NCBI RefSeq assembly: GCF_021155765.1
Contig: NC_060113.1
Span: 6,835,001 to 6,899,000 of the forward strand
Direction: 5' to 3'
DNA from: Diprion similis
Taxonomy: Eukaryota > Arthropoda > Insecta > Hymenoptera > Diprionidae
Length of the DNA stretch: 64,000 nucleotides
The notes beneath the pieces were generated by a model. The model saw only the letters and a list, made by a program, of their open reading frames with translations. It was not told where the DNA came from and did not search any database. Every line of letters begins with the position of its first letter. Positions within the stretch are counted from its first letter, which is position 1. Shown one piece after another: positions 1 through 12,769 of this stretch. The translations under genes and the position numbers were made by a program.

Positions 1-1717
1 GCAACAGGTTTGTTGATGTTTAATTTCATTTGTAAATCGTTCGCTGCATTTATGCAGGCATTGACTGTATTTGTAGTTGATGGTATTTTGCACACTGTTA
101 TGGAACAGCGAAAAGTTTGAGATACGCTTCTTTTTTACTTCAGGTACTTCAAATCTATGAGTCATTGCTATTAAGGAGATTTGAAATTCGTTGCGTCATA
201 CTGCCGGTCAGATTCGTGGGTTGGGTGACAATACAGGACTTGAATGAAAGTTCAGCTTAAGGCAATCTTAAGTTTCCTCTTGACCGACTGAAATTATCTT
301 CAATAGTTTCTTTCGATTTGATAGTAAAGGAAAATTTGTTATTCATTGTCTTCTTCTCATTGGAGATCTTCCGTGAAGAATGAAATCAAATTGCGGAGTT
401 TCCATATACAATCAAGTTTTTAGTTCAATAATTCCAATAGTTGTCTCCGGGACTATGAAGGCTATCTTGTAACAAATACGCGATATATGGTCTTGGAAGT
501 TTGGTCGAGAAAGCTTTTTTTGCTAACCGTTGAATTTGATTCTAACTTATTTCCTTGCTCCGCTAATAGTAAATCAACTGATGTTGTTATTTCTTCCGAT
601 TATCGCGTGTATCGCTGTATATAATCGCAGGTTCAGTTCTCTTTCTCATGACTAAGACAGCGTGCCGCAGTAGCAATAATTCACTCTGTCTATGAATCAC
701 GCGTATTGAGATGTGGGTTGGAATAAAAAAAAAAAAATAAAAAAAAAAATTGTCTGAATGGAAGCGCACATAATGTTTTGTGCGAAGTTGAAGTGATGGG
801 ATCGGCGATTTAACCGCCAATTGATGTCAGAAGATTAATTGTTATATACATATACATATATATATATTTTTTAAGCAGTATATAAAAATAAAAAGCCGCC
901 AGAAATCTTTTTTGCACTATAATCGAGGTCGAGTGCATAACTATGTATGTCGTTTTTAGTGGAACGATTTCATTCGCGCGATTCGCCTCGGTTTATAATT
1001 AAATTTGCACCGGACGATGCTGGGATAAAATTGAATGAATGGCATACGAAATATGCATTTAACAAATATCTTTATTTACATGGTTTATTACTCATGTATC
1101 TTACTTTAAATTTATTACATTGAAACGAGAAACTGCAGATTTTATGCTGCGATCAAAGAACTTAACAATGAATACGTAACTACGCAATTATAATTAATAA
1201 TTACTGTTGCGTGTCGTGTTTGGAGATGTAGGTAGGTGTATGTATTTAATAACGGAATGATACGCTCCATGTGTTTTACATACATGCATTCGACTGCTTT
1301 AATCTGCACTCTTTATTTACCCACGCGGTAATATGAACTAATAATTTGCGGTATGCGCGTCTGCCTACGATTTGTAGATACGTGATGTTGCTAATCAGCG
1401 ATTGCTGCATTGTAGGATACGATATAAAAACGCATTTATGCTGTCTTAAATCTAGTCATGTCTATTGAAACTTGAAACGAAAGTGGGACAAGTAATATGT
1501 GATAAAGTTCGCCTACAAGTTTCCGACATGGACATTCGCTGATATAGTTTGAAGCTAGTTTTTTAAATTATTTGTAACAAGATTTGTTTTATGGTCATTG
1601 CAGATCGTTTTTTGGTGATGAAATTCGTTCGAGTATTAATGTTCTCTTGATTCTTATTATGTAATGACTGTTTGATAACTTTCTCTTTTTAATTTGTAAT
1701 GTATTTTTGTGTTAAAG
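1..1717. other. non-coding stretch upstream of the first visible ARHGEF10-like exon
   Basis: No open frame in this stretch has the look of a coding exon. A pure A-rich tract lies near 725-750 and TA-rich runs near 845-870. The stretch ends in a T-rich run followed by AG at 1716-1717, which I read as a splice acceptor. It is therefore most likely an intron, or an intron plus 5' UTR, of the Rho exchange factor gene whose remaining exons would lie left of the window. The 77-codon minus-strand frame at 587-820 includes the translated A-tract and is not believable as a gene. Confidence 0.55.
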
Positions 1718-4700
1718 ATGAGCCCCGTTCAAGATGTAGATCATGGGATGACGTAGGCTCAGCTAGAATGGAGTCAGCTAGCCAACAGCACAGAAATCCT
1801 CATCCTCCGTTGGAGGCAACGAGGTCGACGCAGTCAAATCAGTCTGCGCGTAGCGAGGATTCTTGGTGTTCTGCATCCGATCATGACCTTTCTTCTGATG
1901 ACGAGAGCGAGAAAAGTAATATCAGTATTAAGTGAGTATTGAGTGAAATGTTTAGAACGATCAGAAAATACTTTCATAAGTGCAAAATTTGAAATATTTT
2001 GTTCGTCTTAATCAATATTTTTTTTTTTGTTTTTATTTTTATTACCTTCAACTTTACAACAGAAGCAACGGCCAGTTGAGGAATACTTTGCACAAGGCAC
2101 GAACGCTTTGTGATAAATGGAGGTCTCAGAATTTGAGGGTGAACAACCCGCCAGAACCACTAGAGTCGCCTAGCAACCAAGGCAGACTTTCGAGGTGGTT
2201 TAGTATCCGGAGGGGATCCACAAATCAGTACGATGTGGACACGTCTGACACCATTTCTTTAACCAGCCCAATGAAAGCTTCGCAAATGCCACAGTTGCGT
2301 GAGGTATGTTTGAGTTGATTTTCAGAAAGGTTTCATACAAGTGTATGATTTCATAATTTGGAAAAAACTAAAGTATTCTGCTTCATGATGACATTCAATA
2401 TGTCTGGAAATGATCGAAATCCTGTAAAATTTCCAGAACTCTGTGCATCAATTGTACTGTATAGCTCGACAATGGTTTGAACATTTTTTATTCTCACGCT
2501 TACATTAGGTTGAAGAGGAAAATGGAGCTATGGTACAATTTCAATGTATGCAGCAGCGCAGACAAGCACCGCCAACTCTTCCTCCTGTTCCTCCTAACTT
2601 GACCCCTCAACAACTGAAGAGAAGACATATTGTAGCCGCGATTGTTCACTCGGAAAATAGCTATGTTGCTACCCTGCAAAGGCTCGTTAATGTATGATCA
2701 TCTTCTTGTTTTTTTCTTCCGTTCCTATTTATTTTGTGAACATACAGATTGGTCGCATAATAATTACACTTTCAAATTTGGAGATTATAGCACCAACTTT
2801 TTGCCTCAATGCTCTGATTATTGTTTATTTTACAATATTCTTATAGGATTATAAAAAGCCTCTGGAAGAATCATCTCCACCTGTACTTGGCCAGTCAAAA
2901 ATAGCTACGTTATTTCACAGGCTACCAGAAATATTGCAGTGTCACACGTTGTTCAGAATTGCTCTAGCTGAGTGTGTACGATCATGGGATAAGGATGAAA
3001 AATTAGGTGACGTGTTTGTTGCGAGCTTTAGCAAGGCTATTGTGTTGGACATATATAGCGGCTTTATTAACAATTTTTCCGTCGCAATGGATCTGGCTAA
3101 ACAGGAATCAAAGCGAAAGACTGCTCTGTCTGATTTTTTTAAGGTTTGTCAACTTGTAATTGACTCTTCTGGTTCAAATAACTTGCAAATTCTGTAATAG
3201 TCGTGTGCAATGCTGGATTCTTAGCAAAAGGAGAATATTTTGAAATACAAGTTTCTTAATTTTCAGGTCAAACAAATTAGTGCGCACGACAGATTGTCGT
3301 TTTTTGGACTGATGGTGAAACCAGTTCAGAGGTTTCCACAATTTATATTATTTTTACAAGTAAGTATGAAGTGAATTACGATTACTTTCATTTCTTAGTG
3401 AATCTAGATTTCTTATATTAATTATGACTACGTGTGAATTTCAGGACTTATTAAAACATACGCCCCAAGGGCATCATGACAGAATGTCGTTGCAGCTGGC
3501 ATTGACCCAACTAGAGAGCCTGGCAGAGATGTTAAACGAGAGGAAACGTGAGGCTGAACAATTCCAAGCATTTAAGGAAATGTTACGTCACGTTTCTGGC
3601 AAACTCTCTCATCGTCCCCTTTCCTCTTCTTCGCGTTATCTAATTAGAGAGGATAACGTTACGCAACTGGTAAGTGTTGAAGTGACTTATAAACTACGAC
3701 ATTTTATCATATGCATTGATTGAATGATTTAATATTTCGATTCCAGGAATTCAATCAAAATGGAATGATTACCAAGTCTAAAAGAAGAAGACTGTTACTA
3801 CTAAATGACTTAGTTGTATGCGTATCGGTTGCACCGAGATCTACCGAGGATTTTTCTGGAAGTGAACGCCTAAGTTTAAAGTGGACATATCCTGTTGCTG
3901 ACGTTGAGGTATGTTTACTGATTTTTCCTTCACTTTCCTTGAATTCTAGTACAAACAATGACAATGTTATTCGGAAATTCTGACGTGAAAAATTCAATTA
4001 CAGATTCAGGATACCAGCACATCGCCAACGTTACGACGGTTATTGACGGCTGGATTGAATAAAGGTGGCAGCTTGAAATCTGATAGAAGCGGAGAATGTG
4101 GGCAGGCGGGTGCAGATAGTTTGTGTGCCGAAATGAGTGACTTGATGCAAGATTACGAGGTCATGTCAAGGATAAGTGATCTTGTCGCTCAACTCAAAGG
4201 GTCGTATAACGTAAGTTGAATGTATAAAATATTTCTCACTGCAACGACAAGTTTTGTTTCCTCATAGGATTGCATTAAATTATGTTCATTGCAGGGTATG
4301 ACACCGGAGAATACAAAACAAATTTTACAATCCATACAATCGTCGATACAACAGAAAGACGAGGATATGATATGGGCAGACAGCTGTTGTCTACAACTAA
4401 CGACGAAACAGGGTCAAATGTATACATTTCAGACTGAAAACCCGTTTGTCAAAAAAGATTGGGTAACGGAGCTGAGACTCGCCCAGCTCGCTCTAGATCC
4501 TAATAATTCACCAGCGTGGGAAGTTCCCGAACAAGAACAGAGACCTTCGACAAAAATGCCTCTGTTTGTTAGCTCGCAACCTGTATATCACTCGCAACAT
4601 CAATCGGAGGTATGTCATATAAAAATACATTTTTGTCATGTTTACAATACTTGATACTTGCGACAAAGTATGCGAGCTCAAAGGATTTTGTCTTCAGGTG

Positions 4701-6566
4701 CGCTGCGGTTGTTACTATACGACACAAAATCCTCGCCCGACACGACGGCGGGGAAGAAATCAGAGTTACTTATGGATCTGTACCAGCGATGGGGTGTCCA
4801 GTCACGTTACGGTGTTTGGACAATCAACTACAGCGACAGCTACGGCTCTAAAACAAATTATCGCATTCGATTTGGTTGAAACAAGAGTTGCAGCTGTTGA
4901 GTTTGTCAAGGGTCTTTATAACGAACCTGTTACACTAGCCAGCGATCTTGTGTGGATGGGGACAGATTCTCGAAAATTAATTATCTATGCAGCTTCGGAG
5001 CCAGAGAAACAGGAAGAGCTGGGGAGTTATCCAGTCTCTGGATCTGTAGTACAAATCAAATATCATTGCGACAACGTTTTTGTGGCGCTAGGTACCGGAT
5101 CATTGCTGATGTTCATAAGACAATTTGATGGAAGCTGGCTTCTCAGAAATCCTTTGGAAATATCGCTGGGAAATGATCCGGTTTCCTGCCTAATGCCAAT
5201 AAATACATTTGTGTACGCTGCCTGTGGTAAAAAAGTTTGGGTACTTAACGGCAATAACGGAGAAGTAACAAAAAGCTTTAGCGCACAGCATGAGCACGTC
5301 GGTAACGTTAAACTTATGGCTCATTCTGGAGTTGGACTGTGGGTTTCGTTGAAAAATTCTAGCACAGTTTGTCTCTATCATACGGAGACGTTCAAGCACC
5401 TTCAAGATATTAACATCGCCTCAAATGTACTTAGGGTTACAAAGCCTAGTAGTTCAAATAATTCTTGCGGTGATAACTTGAACAATAACCAAACTGTCGT
5501 TACTGTGACGGCACTGATGGCTTGTAAGGGGTTGCTCTGGGTGGGTACAAATGTCGGTATAAGCCTTACCATTCCGCTTCCTCGATTGGAAGGAGTTCCT
5601 ATAATCAGTGGACGCGTGAACATATCTTATCATGCCCATTTCGGTCCAATCACCTTTTTATTAGCTATACAAAGTAACAAAAATACAACTAACTGCATCA
5701 AGGAAGAAATCATTGAAGAAGACAATGTTCAGCTAAGAAACAAAGATGTCGATCATAACAATCGACCAAGAGATAGAGCCAGTTTAGATGCTTCTCTCTC
5801 CAGCAACATGACTAAACTCAAACAACAGCTAACAAGCAGCCCTGTTATGCTGAGGCGTAAAAGAAGCAAGGAAAACGATTATCGAGGATCAAAAACTCTC
5901 CCTCGCGGTTTAGGTTGTGGCGGTTGTTTATTATCCAGCTCTATAACAAGTTCGCAAAGTTCGGGTGAGAACTGCGACGTGTATGGATTGTACGGTGAAT
6001 TGATGTACGTTAAAGATTATGAAAATGAAAATAGCTCTGGTATCGATCCTATTTATGAGACTCTGAGACAGAGCGATCCGGAATTAGCAGCTATACCAAA
6101 CAAAGTAAGCACTTTGGACCGGAGGTTGAAAATGAAGATCACTAGACCCAGGTCTTTAGATCTATCTAACTGGTCAGTGGATTCACATGCGAGTTCTTTA
6201 TATACATCGTCAGGATCTGAAGAAAACTTGTCACTGAAAGCTGGAAAGTTATCCCGAAACAGTAGCAATGCTAGCAGAAATACTCCATATGAGATAACAA
6301 TAGCTGCTTCCAACAACACAACTCCACCTGTTAAGGATGTAGCGCCAGTGGTAAAATCAAAAGTAAACGGTAAGAAAAATAAAGGATCACAGCAAATTGA
6401 TCAGCCTAAAAGAACTGTTCTAACTCTAATGGGTGGCCGAGGGTATATTAATTGGAGATTACCAAACATACAATCCGTTGTAGATAAAAATCCAAAGTCA
6501 ACTTACACCTTAAAAGATCCTAATAGTAACGATGCTCATATTGTGTTATGGGAAATGAAATTATGA
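1718..6566 (+). CDS. Arhgef10: Rho guanine nucleotide exchange factor, ARHGEF10 type (5' end missing or uncertain)
   Basis: The product should activate Rho GTPases at membranes or cytoskeleton by promoting GDP/GTP exchange. Exons: 1718-1931, 2063-2303, 2509-2691, 2847-3143, 3267-3359, 3445-3669, 3747-3908, 4004-4210, 4295-4609, 4698-6566. All introns are GT-AG and the frame closes through every junction, giving about 1267 residues to a TGA at 6564-6566. A serine-rich acidic N-terminal region is followed by the DH domain at about residues 180-375. The DH domain includes the conserved stretch [20 protein letters not shown], split across exons 5 and 6, and the ARHGEF10-like [23 protein letters not shown]-like region follows (about 395-590), then a beta-propeller-like C-terminus (about 650-900), then a serine-rich tail ending near HIVLWEMKL. 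That architecture is ARHGEF10/ARHGEF10L, with ARHGEF17 the next nearest family. The first exon could instead start at an in-frame ATG at 1699 if 1717 is not an acceptor. Confidence 0.9.
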
Positions 6567-9534
6567 TACCCAATCATGATAGACCTGCTAGATTTATTCT
6601 AGTAGAGGCAGTATCACTCGCCATTGCCACGGATTGGTGGATGAGATTATTTAAACTTTGAAAAGACAGATTTTATCCACTGCGGTAACGATGTAAGTTC
6701 CAAATACTCGTAATACAACGCAGTCGTTGCAGGAAACGTCTATTATTGTGCCGGATATATTACAATAATAAATCATCCTGAAATTGTAGACGCTCCGTTA
6801 AAGTTTTGACATGACATGTGCAAAGAAAAAACTGAGAAGAAACGAGCATCAATTAAACTATGATCTGAATAATGAAGAATAAGGAATACGTCACCATATT
6901 TCATAACTTCACTTGCTATTTAGCTGTGACGGCGAATGGTAAGAAACGTGTCTAGTGCATGCCCCGAAAAACTAACTAAAAAGTTGTTGAATATGATTTT
7001 TAATGAATTTTTTTCTTTAAAATTATGCCCTGAAACATTTACATCCAGCCGCGTAGTAATACGAATATGTTAATTCACGAGATAACACATTTAACACAAA
7101 TAAAGTAATATGCTTATTACTTATAATCCCAATTGAAATATGTAATGTTGCGGAAATTCAGGCAGGTGCTAATTCTTTATTTTGTTGAAATTATTTACGT
7201 AGCTCTAGAAGTGTAAAGGATTAAGAAAGTCTGTTACGTTTTATAAAACTATACGAAAAAATATGTATGGTATACGACAGCGAAGCCTGTTAATGCACAT
7301 GTGTTATCTGAGTGATTATTTTTTAATCATTATTATAATGTTTAATAATAATAGCACAGCACGCTGGTTCAGTTGAGCTCAATGCTATGAACTGGTGTAG
7401 AGTGAAAAAAATATAAAGAATAAAGAATTGTAGCCAGAAGAACATGAACACGTATTTATCTGCCAAAATGAAATTACAATAATAATTAGAATTTCTCATA
7501 ATTTGAGCAACTAGACAGTTCGCGTAGCAATTCAATTGCATGTGACTATATTTCAAACTGTCAGTTTTTCGGTTTATTTGAAAAATCATCCCAATTTGAA
7601 ATCATATTTCTAATTTACTCATCATATTGAATATCTCTAGATGTTAATTGTGAAGTCGCGCTCATTTTATTGTCATACGACAATTTTTGTCGCAAAATGT
7701 AACTATAAGTTCAATTGAGCGATCTCATAGGAACATTGTACAGATTATCGTGATCTCTGATGGAGCATTGCCTCTCTGATTCATACAAGATACGGTACTT
7801 GCTCTTATTTTTCCACCGCCCTTATGAATTCAGCAAAGAATTCTTGTTTTTTTCTTCAATGTCATGTAATATATATCAAGCAATTCAAATCTTGTTTCAA
7901 CGTGAAGATGATGCTCTGATTTCGCAAATTATATAAATCTACCCCAATAACGACGTTAAGGTCTAAAGTATTTTTGTGTTATATGTTATTGGATATTGAC
8001 GTCAATATTGCTAGGTTCGGAACATTCACTATGTTTAGATAAAACGCAAGTTTTTATTTTGCGATCAAACGAGTTGAATATTCTCTATATAATTGTGACC
8101 AAAGTAAGGCATGGTTTTCTACCAGTGACATATGTAGATACGAATACAAATATTGATGATAGTCGAACGACATGCTTTGAATCATTTATTTTATAAAGGC
8201 GGTGTCATAGAAATAAATAAATGTCCTTTTTTTTCGATGATTCAAATCATGCTACTGTTTTCACTTGCATCTGTATCTGCATAATTCCTCACGTATAAAT
8301 ATGGAGAAGACTGACAACAAATTGATTTTTCATATATTAGCTTTAGGTGTGTTGTTGACAAACAAATTTGACTAGCTTCCTTGTACTTTATACGTCGTAT
8401 GCGTAAATGCATTATAGCTTGATCGCAAGCCATGCCTCTTCGTTATAGTTTTGCATGAAATTGTAGCGCGGCGATGTCCATTTATAATATCCAATGGCAT
8501 TTATGTTGGAAAATAATGAACCAGATATGCATCCATAAACACATACCTATATCCAGAATAAATATAAGTACCTATTTGAAATTGTACATAGCGTTAAAAC
8601 TAAATAGTATTGAAAACTAGTTTCTGCCATACAGTATTTCATTGTGTTATTAAACAATTGAAATCACTTACACTCACTATGCATCTATGAGAATATAAAC
8701 ATTTTAATCCGCGTTACTAGTCGGAGCATTGTCCCTCTGGATTACGAATCTAACAATATGAAAGATATATGTATCCAATCTTTATTTGTGGTAAAAAATC
8801 TGTTGTAAATTATCATGAAGTATTAGTTGAATTTGTTAATTGAGTTAAAGTTTGGTTTGCTTGTTTTTGTTTCTTTTTCCCCCATTTCCATTCCATGTCG
8901 CGGCAGTAAATTTTGTGTAATTTATCTTTTTTTTTTTTTGAAGTTAGCTTGTGTGCTGTGTGATAACAGCTGCGTTCAATAAAGTGAAATTTATACTCTC
9001 AATTGAACGCAATGTTCCAATTTCAAATGATACTGAGAAAAAGTTGAAAAAAAAAAAAATGCGTTGAATTTGTAAATGTATATTTGATCAGATATAAAGC
9101 ATTTTATACTTTCTTAGTATCACCCGTAGCATATTATAATATTATAAAAATGTTAAGGATGTTGATAGATCTGATGATGTTGAAGTATGTGTAATGAAAT
9201 ATTTGTCAACCTTTTATATTTTATAAATGTTAGCGCATCAAAATATTTTCGCACAAAATTCTACCGCTGGCACAATAAATCCGTTGAGGAAGGCTGATGA
9301 TGAAGGATGACTCTTATATGAAAGAAACGTACATACGTAGATAATTTGAAACATACAAAAATAATGTAAACAGACAAGAATAAAATTATCTAATTTTTTT
9401 TGTTGTGATAAAGATAAAGGTTTCAAATTGATGTCAGTTACCCCCAGTGATCAAGAGTTTTGTACTTTTTCATTACAAAACCGTTAAGTTTATTACATAT
9501 ACATATATACATGTATATATATACATATGAATGA

Positions 9535-9586
<52 letters not shown>

Positions 9587-10284
9587 AACCTATAACAACT
9601 GGCACAAATTAACGTAAGTGATGTATATATATATATGTATATACATATGATCTTGTATTTACATCTGCGAGCCCAATTTTATACACTGTTTAGAGCTAAA
9701 CGTGTTTGTATTTTGTACACAATCTTCTTTAGAATGCATATAAAATTTTTTTGTATTTATACCTACACTAGATTAAGTAATTAGTATCGATAACGCGCCG
9801 ATACTTGATCATGTGTATTTATTATTTAAATAAATATAGCATTGTTTCTTGAAAAAATACCTCTATAGTTTGTTTTATAGATGATTGTAATTAAGAGGAC
9901 ATATGTTTACACAAAATTATTAACAATGCAGGGAACATTTTTGGTAGCGATGAATCTGTATCTAGCATAGATGTTTCGTGCCTGTCGGTACCGATCACTG
10001 CCCTGCAATGACGGTATTAAATTTTGCTAATTAAAAATAAAATTACCGAACTGTAAGACTCCGATATCTTGCCTTTGTGATTGACTTATGATTAACAATA
10101 ATTTCACCTTCATGAAAATAGTAAATGAATTTAACTAATGCTGTGATATTTTTGTACGTTGAAGAGATTAAGTACATTTACTCGAGAAAATGACAATAAC
10201 GTGAAAGTGTCTGAGAAAATGGACAATATTAAATGCAACAAGTTATAGAACTTGGTATGATGTGTACATTGTCCTAAATAGGGT
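6567..10284 (+). other. probable 3' UTR of the ARHGEF10-like gene and AT-rich intergenic DNA
   Basis: No coding exon is supported here; the short open frames are AT-rich and lack conserved features. Candidate polyadenylation signals AATAAA occur at 7099-7104 and 8978-8983, with another AATAAA context near 9833, so the 3' UTR may have alternative ends. A perfect 16-bp palindrome with a CRE-like TGACGTCA core lies at about 7993-8008. The T-rich and A-rich runs near 8930 and 9050 are simple sequence. Confidence 0.5.
9495..9650. repeat. TA/TATACA microsatellite
   Basis: Alternating TA dinucleotides and TATACA-type variants run almost without break from about 9495 to 9590 and resume at about 9623-9650. 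This is ordinary simple-sequence DNA and probably polymorphic in length. Confidence 0.9.
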
Positions 10285-11221
10285 ATACATATTAGGGTGA
10301 TTCAAATGAATTTTTTTTTTTTCGAAAAAAAGTGGTAGTGAAAAAACGATTTGAAATGACGAAAAAATAATGCCTGCACGCGGAAAAAATTCTTACTCAA
10401 GATTTAGAGGTCGCGCAAGTCGATTTTATGTATTTATTTAAGGTTTTTTTTCGTAAAATTTAGATAATATCACAATTGCCAGTGTAAATATATATTTTAC
10501 GAAAAAACCACTTATCTTGTTCTTTGTTCTTGTTCTCGTTAAATTTGACATAATCCAGTATTTTATGAGATATTTCTCGGAAACGCATTTTTTTAAAAGA
10601 AATAAATGAAACTTACCGAATATATTTGTACCCTTCAAAAAAATCGAAAAATCGAAAAAAAAAGAAAATTGAATCTTAAAGTTTGTACTTTCTTCACAGT
10701 GTTTTTTAGACAACTTTAGACAAAATTAGATCTCTTTACTTTTAAATGTAGATCGAGATCTAATTTTGTCTAAATTTGTCTAATTTTGTCTAAAGTTGTC
10801 TAAAAAACACTGTGAAGAAAGTACAAACTTTAAGATTCAATTTTCTTTTTTTTTCGATTTTTCGATTTTTTTGAAGGGTACAAATATATTCGGTAAGTTT
10901 AATTTATTTCTTTTAAAAAAATGCGTTTCCGAGAAATATCTCATAAAATACTGGATTATGTCAAATTTAACAAGAACAAGAACAAAGAACAAGATAAGTG
11001 GTTTTTTCGTAAAATATATATTTACACTGGCAATTATATTATCTAAATTTTACGAAAAAAAACCTTAAATAAATACATAAAATCGACTTGCGCGACCTCT
11101 AAATCTTGAGTAAGAATTTTTTCCGCGTGCAGGCATTATTTTTTCGTCATTTCAAATCGTTTTTTCACTACCACTTTTTTTCGAAAAAAAAAAAATTCAT
11201 TTGAATCACCCTAATACATAT
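10285..11221. mobile_element. foldback MITE with hAT-like ends and 8-bp target site duplication
   Basis: The element spans 10293-11213 (921 bp). It begins TAGGGTGATTCAAATGAA and ends with the reverse complement. The same 8 bases, ATACATAT, flank it at 10285-10292 and 11214-11221, as expected for a target site duplication. Eight-base duplications plus termini of the YARNG form are characteristic of the hAT superfamily. The terminal repeats continue inward, so the left arm (to about 10730) and right arm (from about 10752) are almost perfect inverted copies separated by a very short centre. I could see only a few differences, such as C/T near 10542, G/T near 10609 and a 3-base indel near 10470. 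No transposase is encoded, so it would depend on an autonomous relative. The mirror-image open frames at 10438-10713 and 10796-11068 are two copies of the same non-coding arm. Confidence 0.93.
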
Positions 11222-11617
11222 CCAAATACATGGTAGTTATTCTAACGAATATAAATTGGATTCGAAGTAAGGTAGATTGAAATGAATAAAATTAGAAGTA
11301 TTCCTTCAAATTGTCTTATATTTTTGTACATATTGAAAAGTAGTACAGATTGCTTCATAAGTTTTGACCAACAATAAGGTATATTCACAGTTTAATAATC
11401 AACATTAACATATTCTCGTAACATTAGGAAGTGTAGTAAATGAGCATATTCAGTTTCATTGTTGGTCATAATAGCAAAAAAATCCACCTTCGAACTATTA
11501 GATAGATCATGGCATGTGATTGTCCATCGGAGTATCTATTCTGGAAAAATAAAACAAACGCAACAATTTTGGTTAGTCACATAGTAGGCAAGCTATGTAT
11601 CAATCAAAACTCATAAG

Positions 11618-11693
11618 AGTTCTTCAGTTGGTAGTGCATGTTTTGATTAATCATAATCTCATTTTATTCGGTCAAGGGTATCATCATCTAGCA
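11618..11693 (-). ncRNA. box C/D snoRNA copy 1
   Basis: On the minus strand this reads C box ATGATGA (11687-11681), a D'-like CCGA (11671-11668) and D box CTGA (11627-11624). C-box start to D-box end is 64 bases. The guide directly upstream of the D box, ACATGCACTACCAA, is shared with the two sister copies. It would direct 2'-O-methylation at the target base paired with the fifth nucleotide before the D box. The target would contain UUGGUAGUGCAU; I could not assign it from memory. The D box lies 82 bases from the host acceptor. Confidence 0.78.
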
Positions 11694-12154
11694 AATGTAT
11701 CAAATTCTATTTTGAAAAATTGTATGTATTATGTCCTCTTAAACCATTAAATCGAAAATTTGGTTATTAAACAAGAGTGTAAGAGCGTCCTCGTTAATAT
11801 TGTAAAATTCAAGTTCTAACTTGTTCTTTAATTTCTTAGTTACTCTCACCTTTCTACAGTGCCCATGCAATTAACAATAATTATGAAAGTTTACAATTAA
11901 CTGACCACTGTTATACAGGTAAAACAAGCGATTAATTTTTCAGGAATGTTTCAATGTGTAATAATATATATAATATTCAGACATCTTATACAACTGCTAT
12001 TGCTTGTTATTCACAGATCATAATAATGCAGTTTGGACACTTACCTGTCAATCAAACTGTCTTTCGGCTTACATGCAAGATCTGGAAAGATATAAATCAA
12101 TTTTGTTAATTTTCTGTTATCAAAAACAGTGAAGGTGTAGCAAAAAATTCAAAT

Positions 12155-12229
12155 ATTCTTCAGTTGGTAGTGCATGTATAAGTTAATCACGACATCATAC
12201 GAATCGGTAATGTGTGTCATCATTGGATT
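12155..12229 (-). ncRNA. box C/D snoRNA copy 2
   Basis: C box ATGATGA at 12223-12217, D'-like CCGA at 12207-12204, and D box CTGA at 12163-12160, again exactly 64 bases from C start to D end. The D-box guide is identical to copies 1 and 3, while the segment between C and D' differs (CACACATTA here). This suggests only the D guide is conserved. It lies in the host intron 12300-12082, 77 bases from the acceptor. Confidence 0.8.
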
Positions 12230-12499
12230 TAGATAGAATTATTACTATAATAAGCTATGGTAAACGAAACTGATTAATAAAATACAAAACTTCAACTTAC
12301 AGATTATTTTCTGGGCAGAACGTGAGGCAATTTACCACATCTTACAACTGCAATCTCAAGCAAGGTTATTGCAAATTACTTTTTTCAGAACTTGTCAACT
12401 TCAAGTCAATCCTTCCAGTGTCTCAAGATTTAACCTGTGAAATCGAAATGATTAGTAAAACGTCCTGCGTTTGCATATAAATTGATTATTTAAATGATA

Positions 12500-12572
12500 T
12501 ATATCAGTTGGTAGTGCATGTTTGTATTAATCACAGTTTCATTGAATTTCGGTTGTTATGTCATCACAAGTT
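12500..12572 (-). ncRNA. box C/D snoRNA copy 3
   Basis: C box GTGATGA at 12567-12561, D'-like CCGA at 12552-12549, and D box CTGA at 12507-12504. Spacing is 64 bases, as in the sister copies, and the D guide ACATGCACTACCAA is the same. It lies in host intron 1 (12996-12435), 68 bases from the acceptor. Sequence outside the boxes and guide has drifted freely, the pattern expected of functional snoRNA paralogues rather than a recent duplication. Confidence 0.8.
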
Positions 12573-12769
12573 TTCGATCTATATATATACATAATTTTAA
12601 ATGATTAAATCCATTAACATTTTGTGAAAAACGTGGTAAAATTTTATACATCGAGTAAATACGTGAAATTACTGGATTGTAGTTATTTTAAGTAGAAATG
12701 AAGACATCCAAGACATTCTTTCATTCGCTATGGTATTAGAAATGTAAAATAACAAAATTTAATGATTAC

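Noticed and set aside
587..820. Minus-strand 77-codon frame.
   Set aside because: A run of phenylalanines and tyrosines comes from translating a poly-A tract; no start context or homology is visible.
10438..11068. Two mirror-image small proteins of 91 and 90 residues on opposite strands.
   Set aside because: They are the same stretch of the foldback element's left and right arms, AT-rich and without any domain.
11621..11645. A tRNA-like A box (TCAGTTGGTAGTGCATG) on the + strand, repeated three times.
   Set aside because: No B box, acceptor stem or anticodon arm is present. The three copies are explained much better as minus-strand box C/D snoRNAs.
12380..12434. A separate small host-gene exon with a donor at 12379-12378.
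   Set aside because: It would leave an intron of only about 30 bases before 12348; a single exon 12434-12301 with a GTAAGT donor is simpler.
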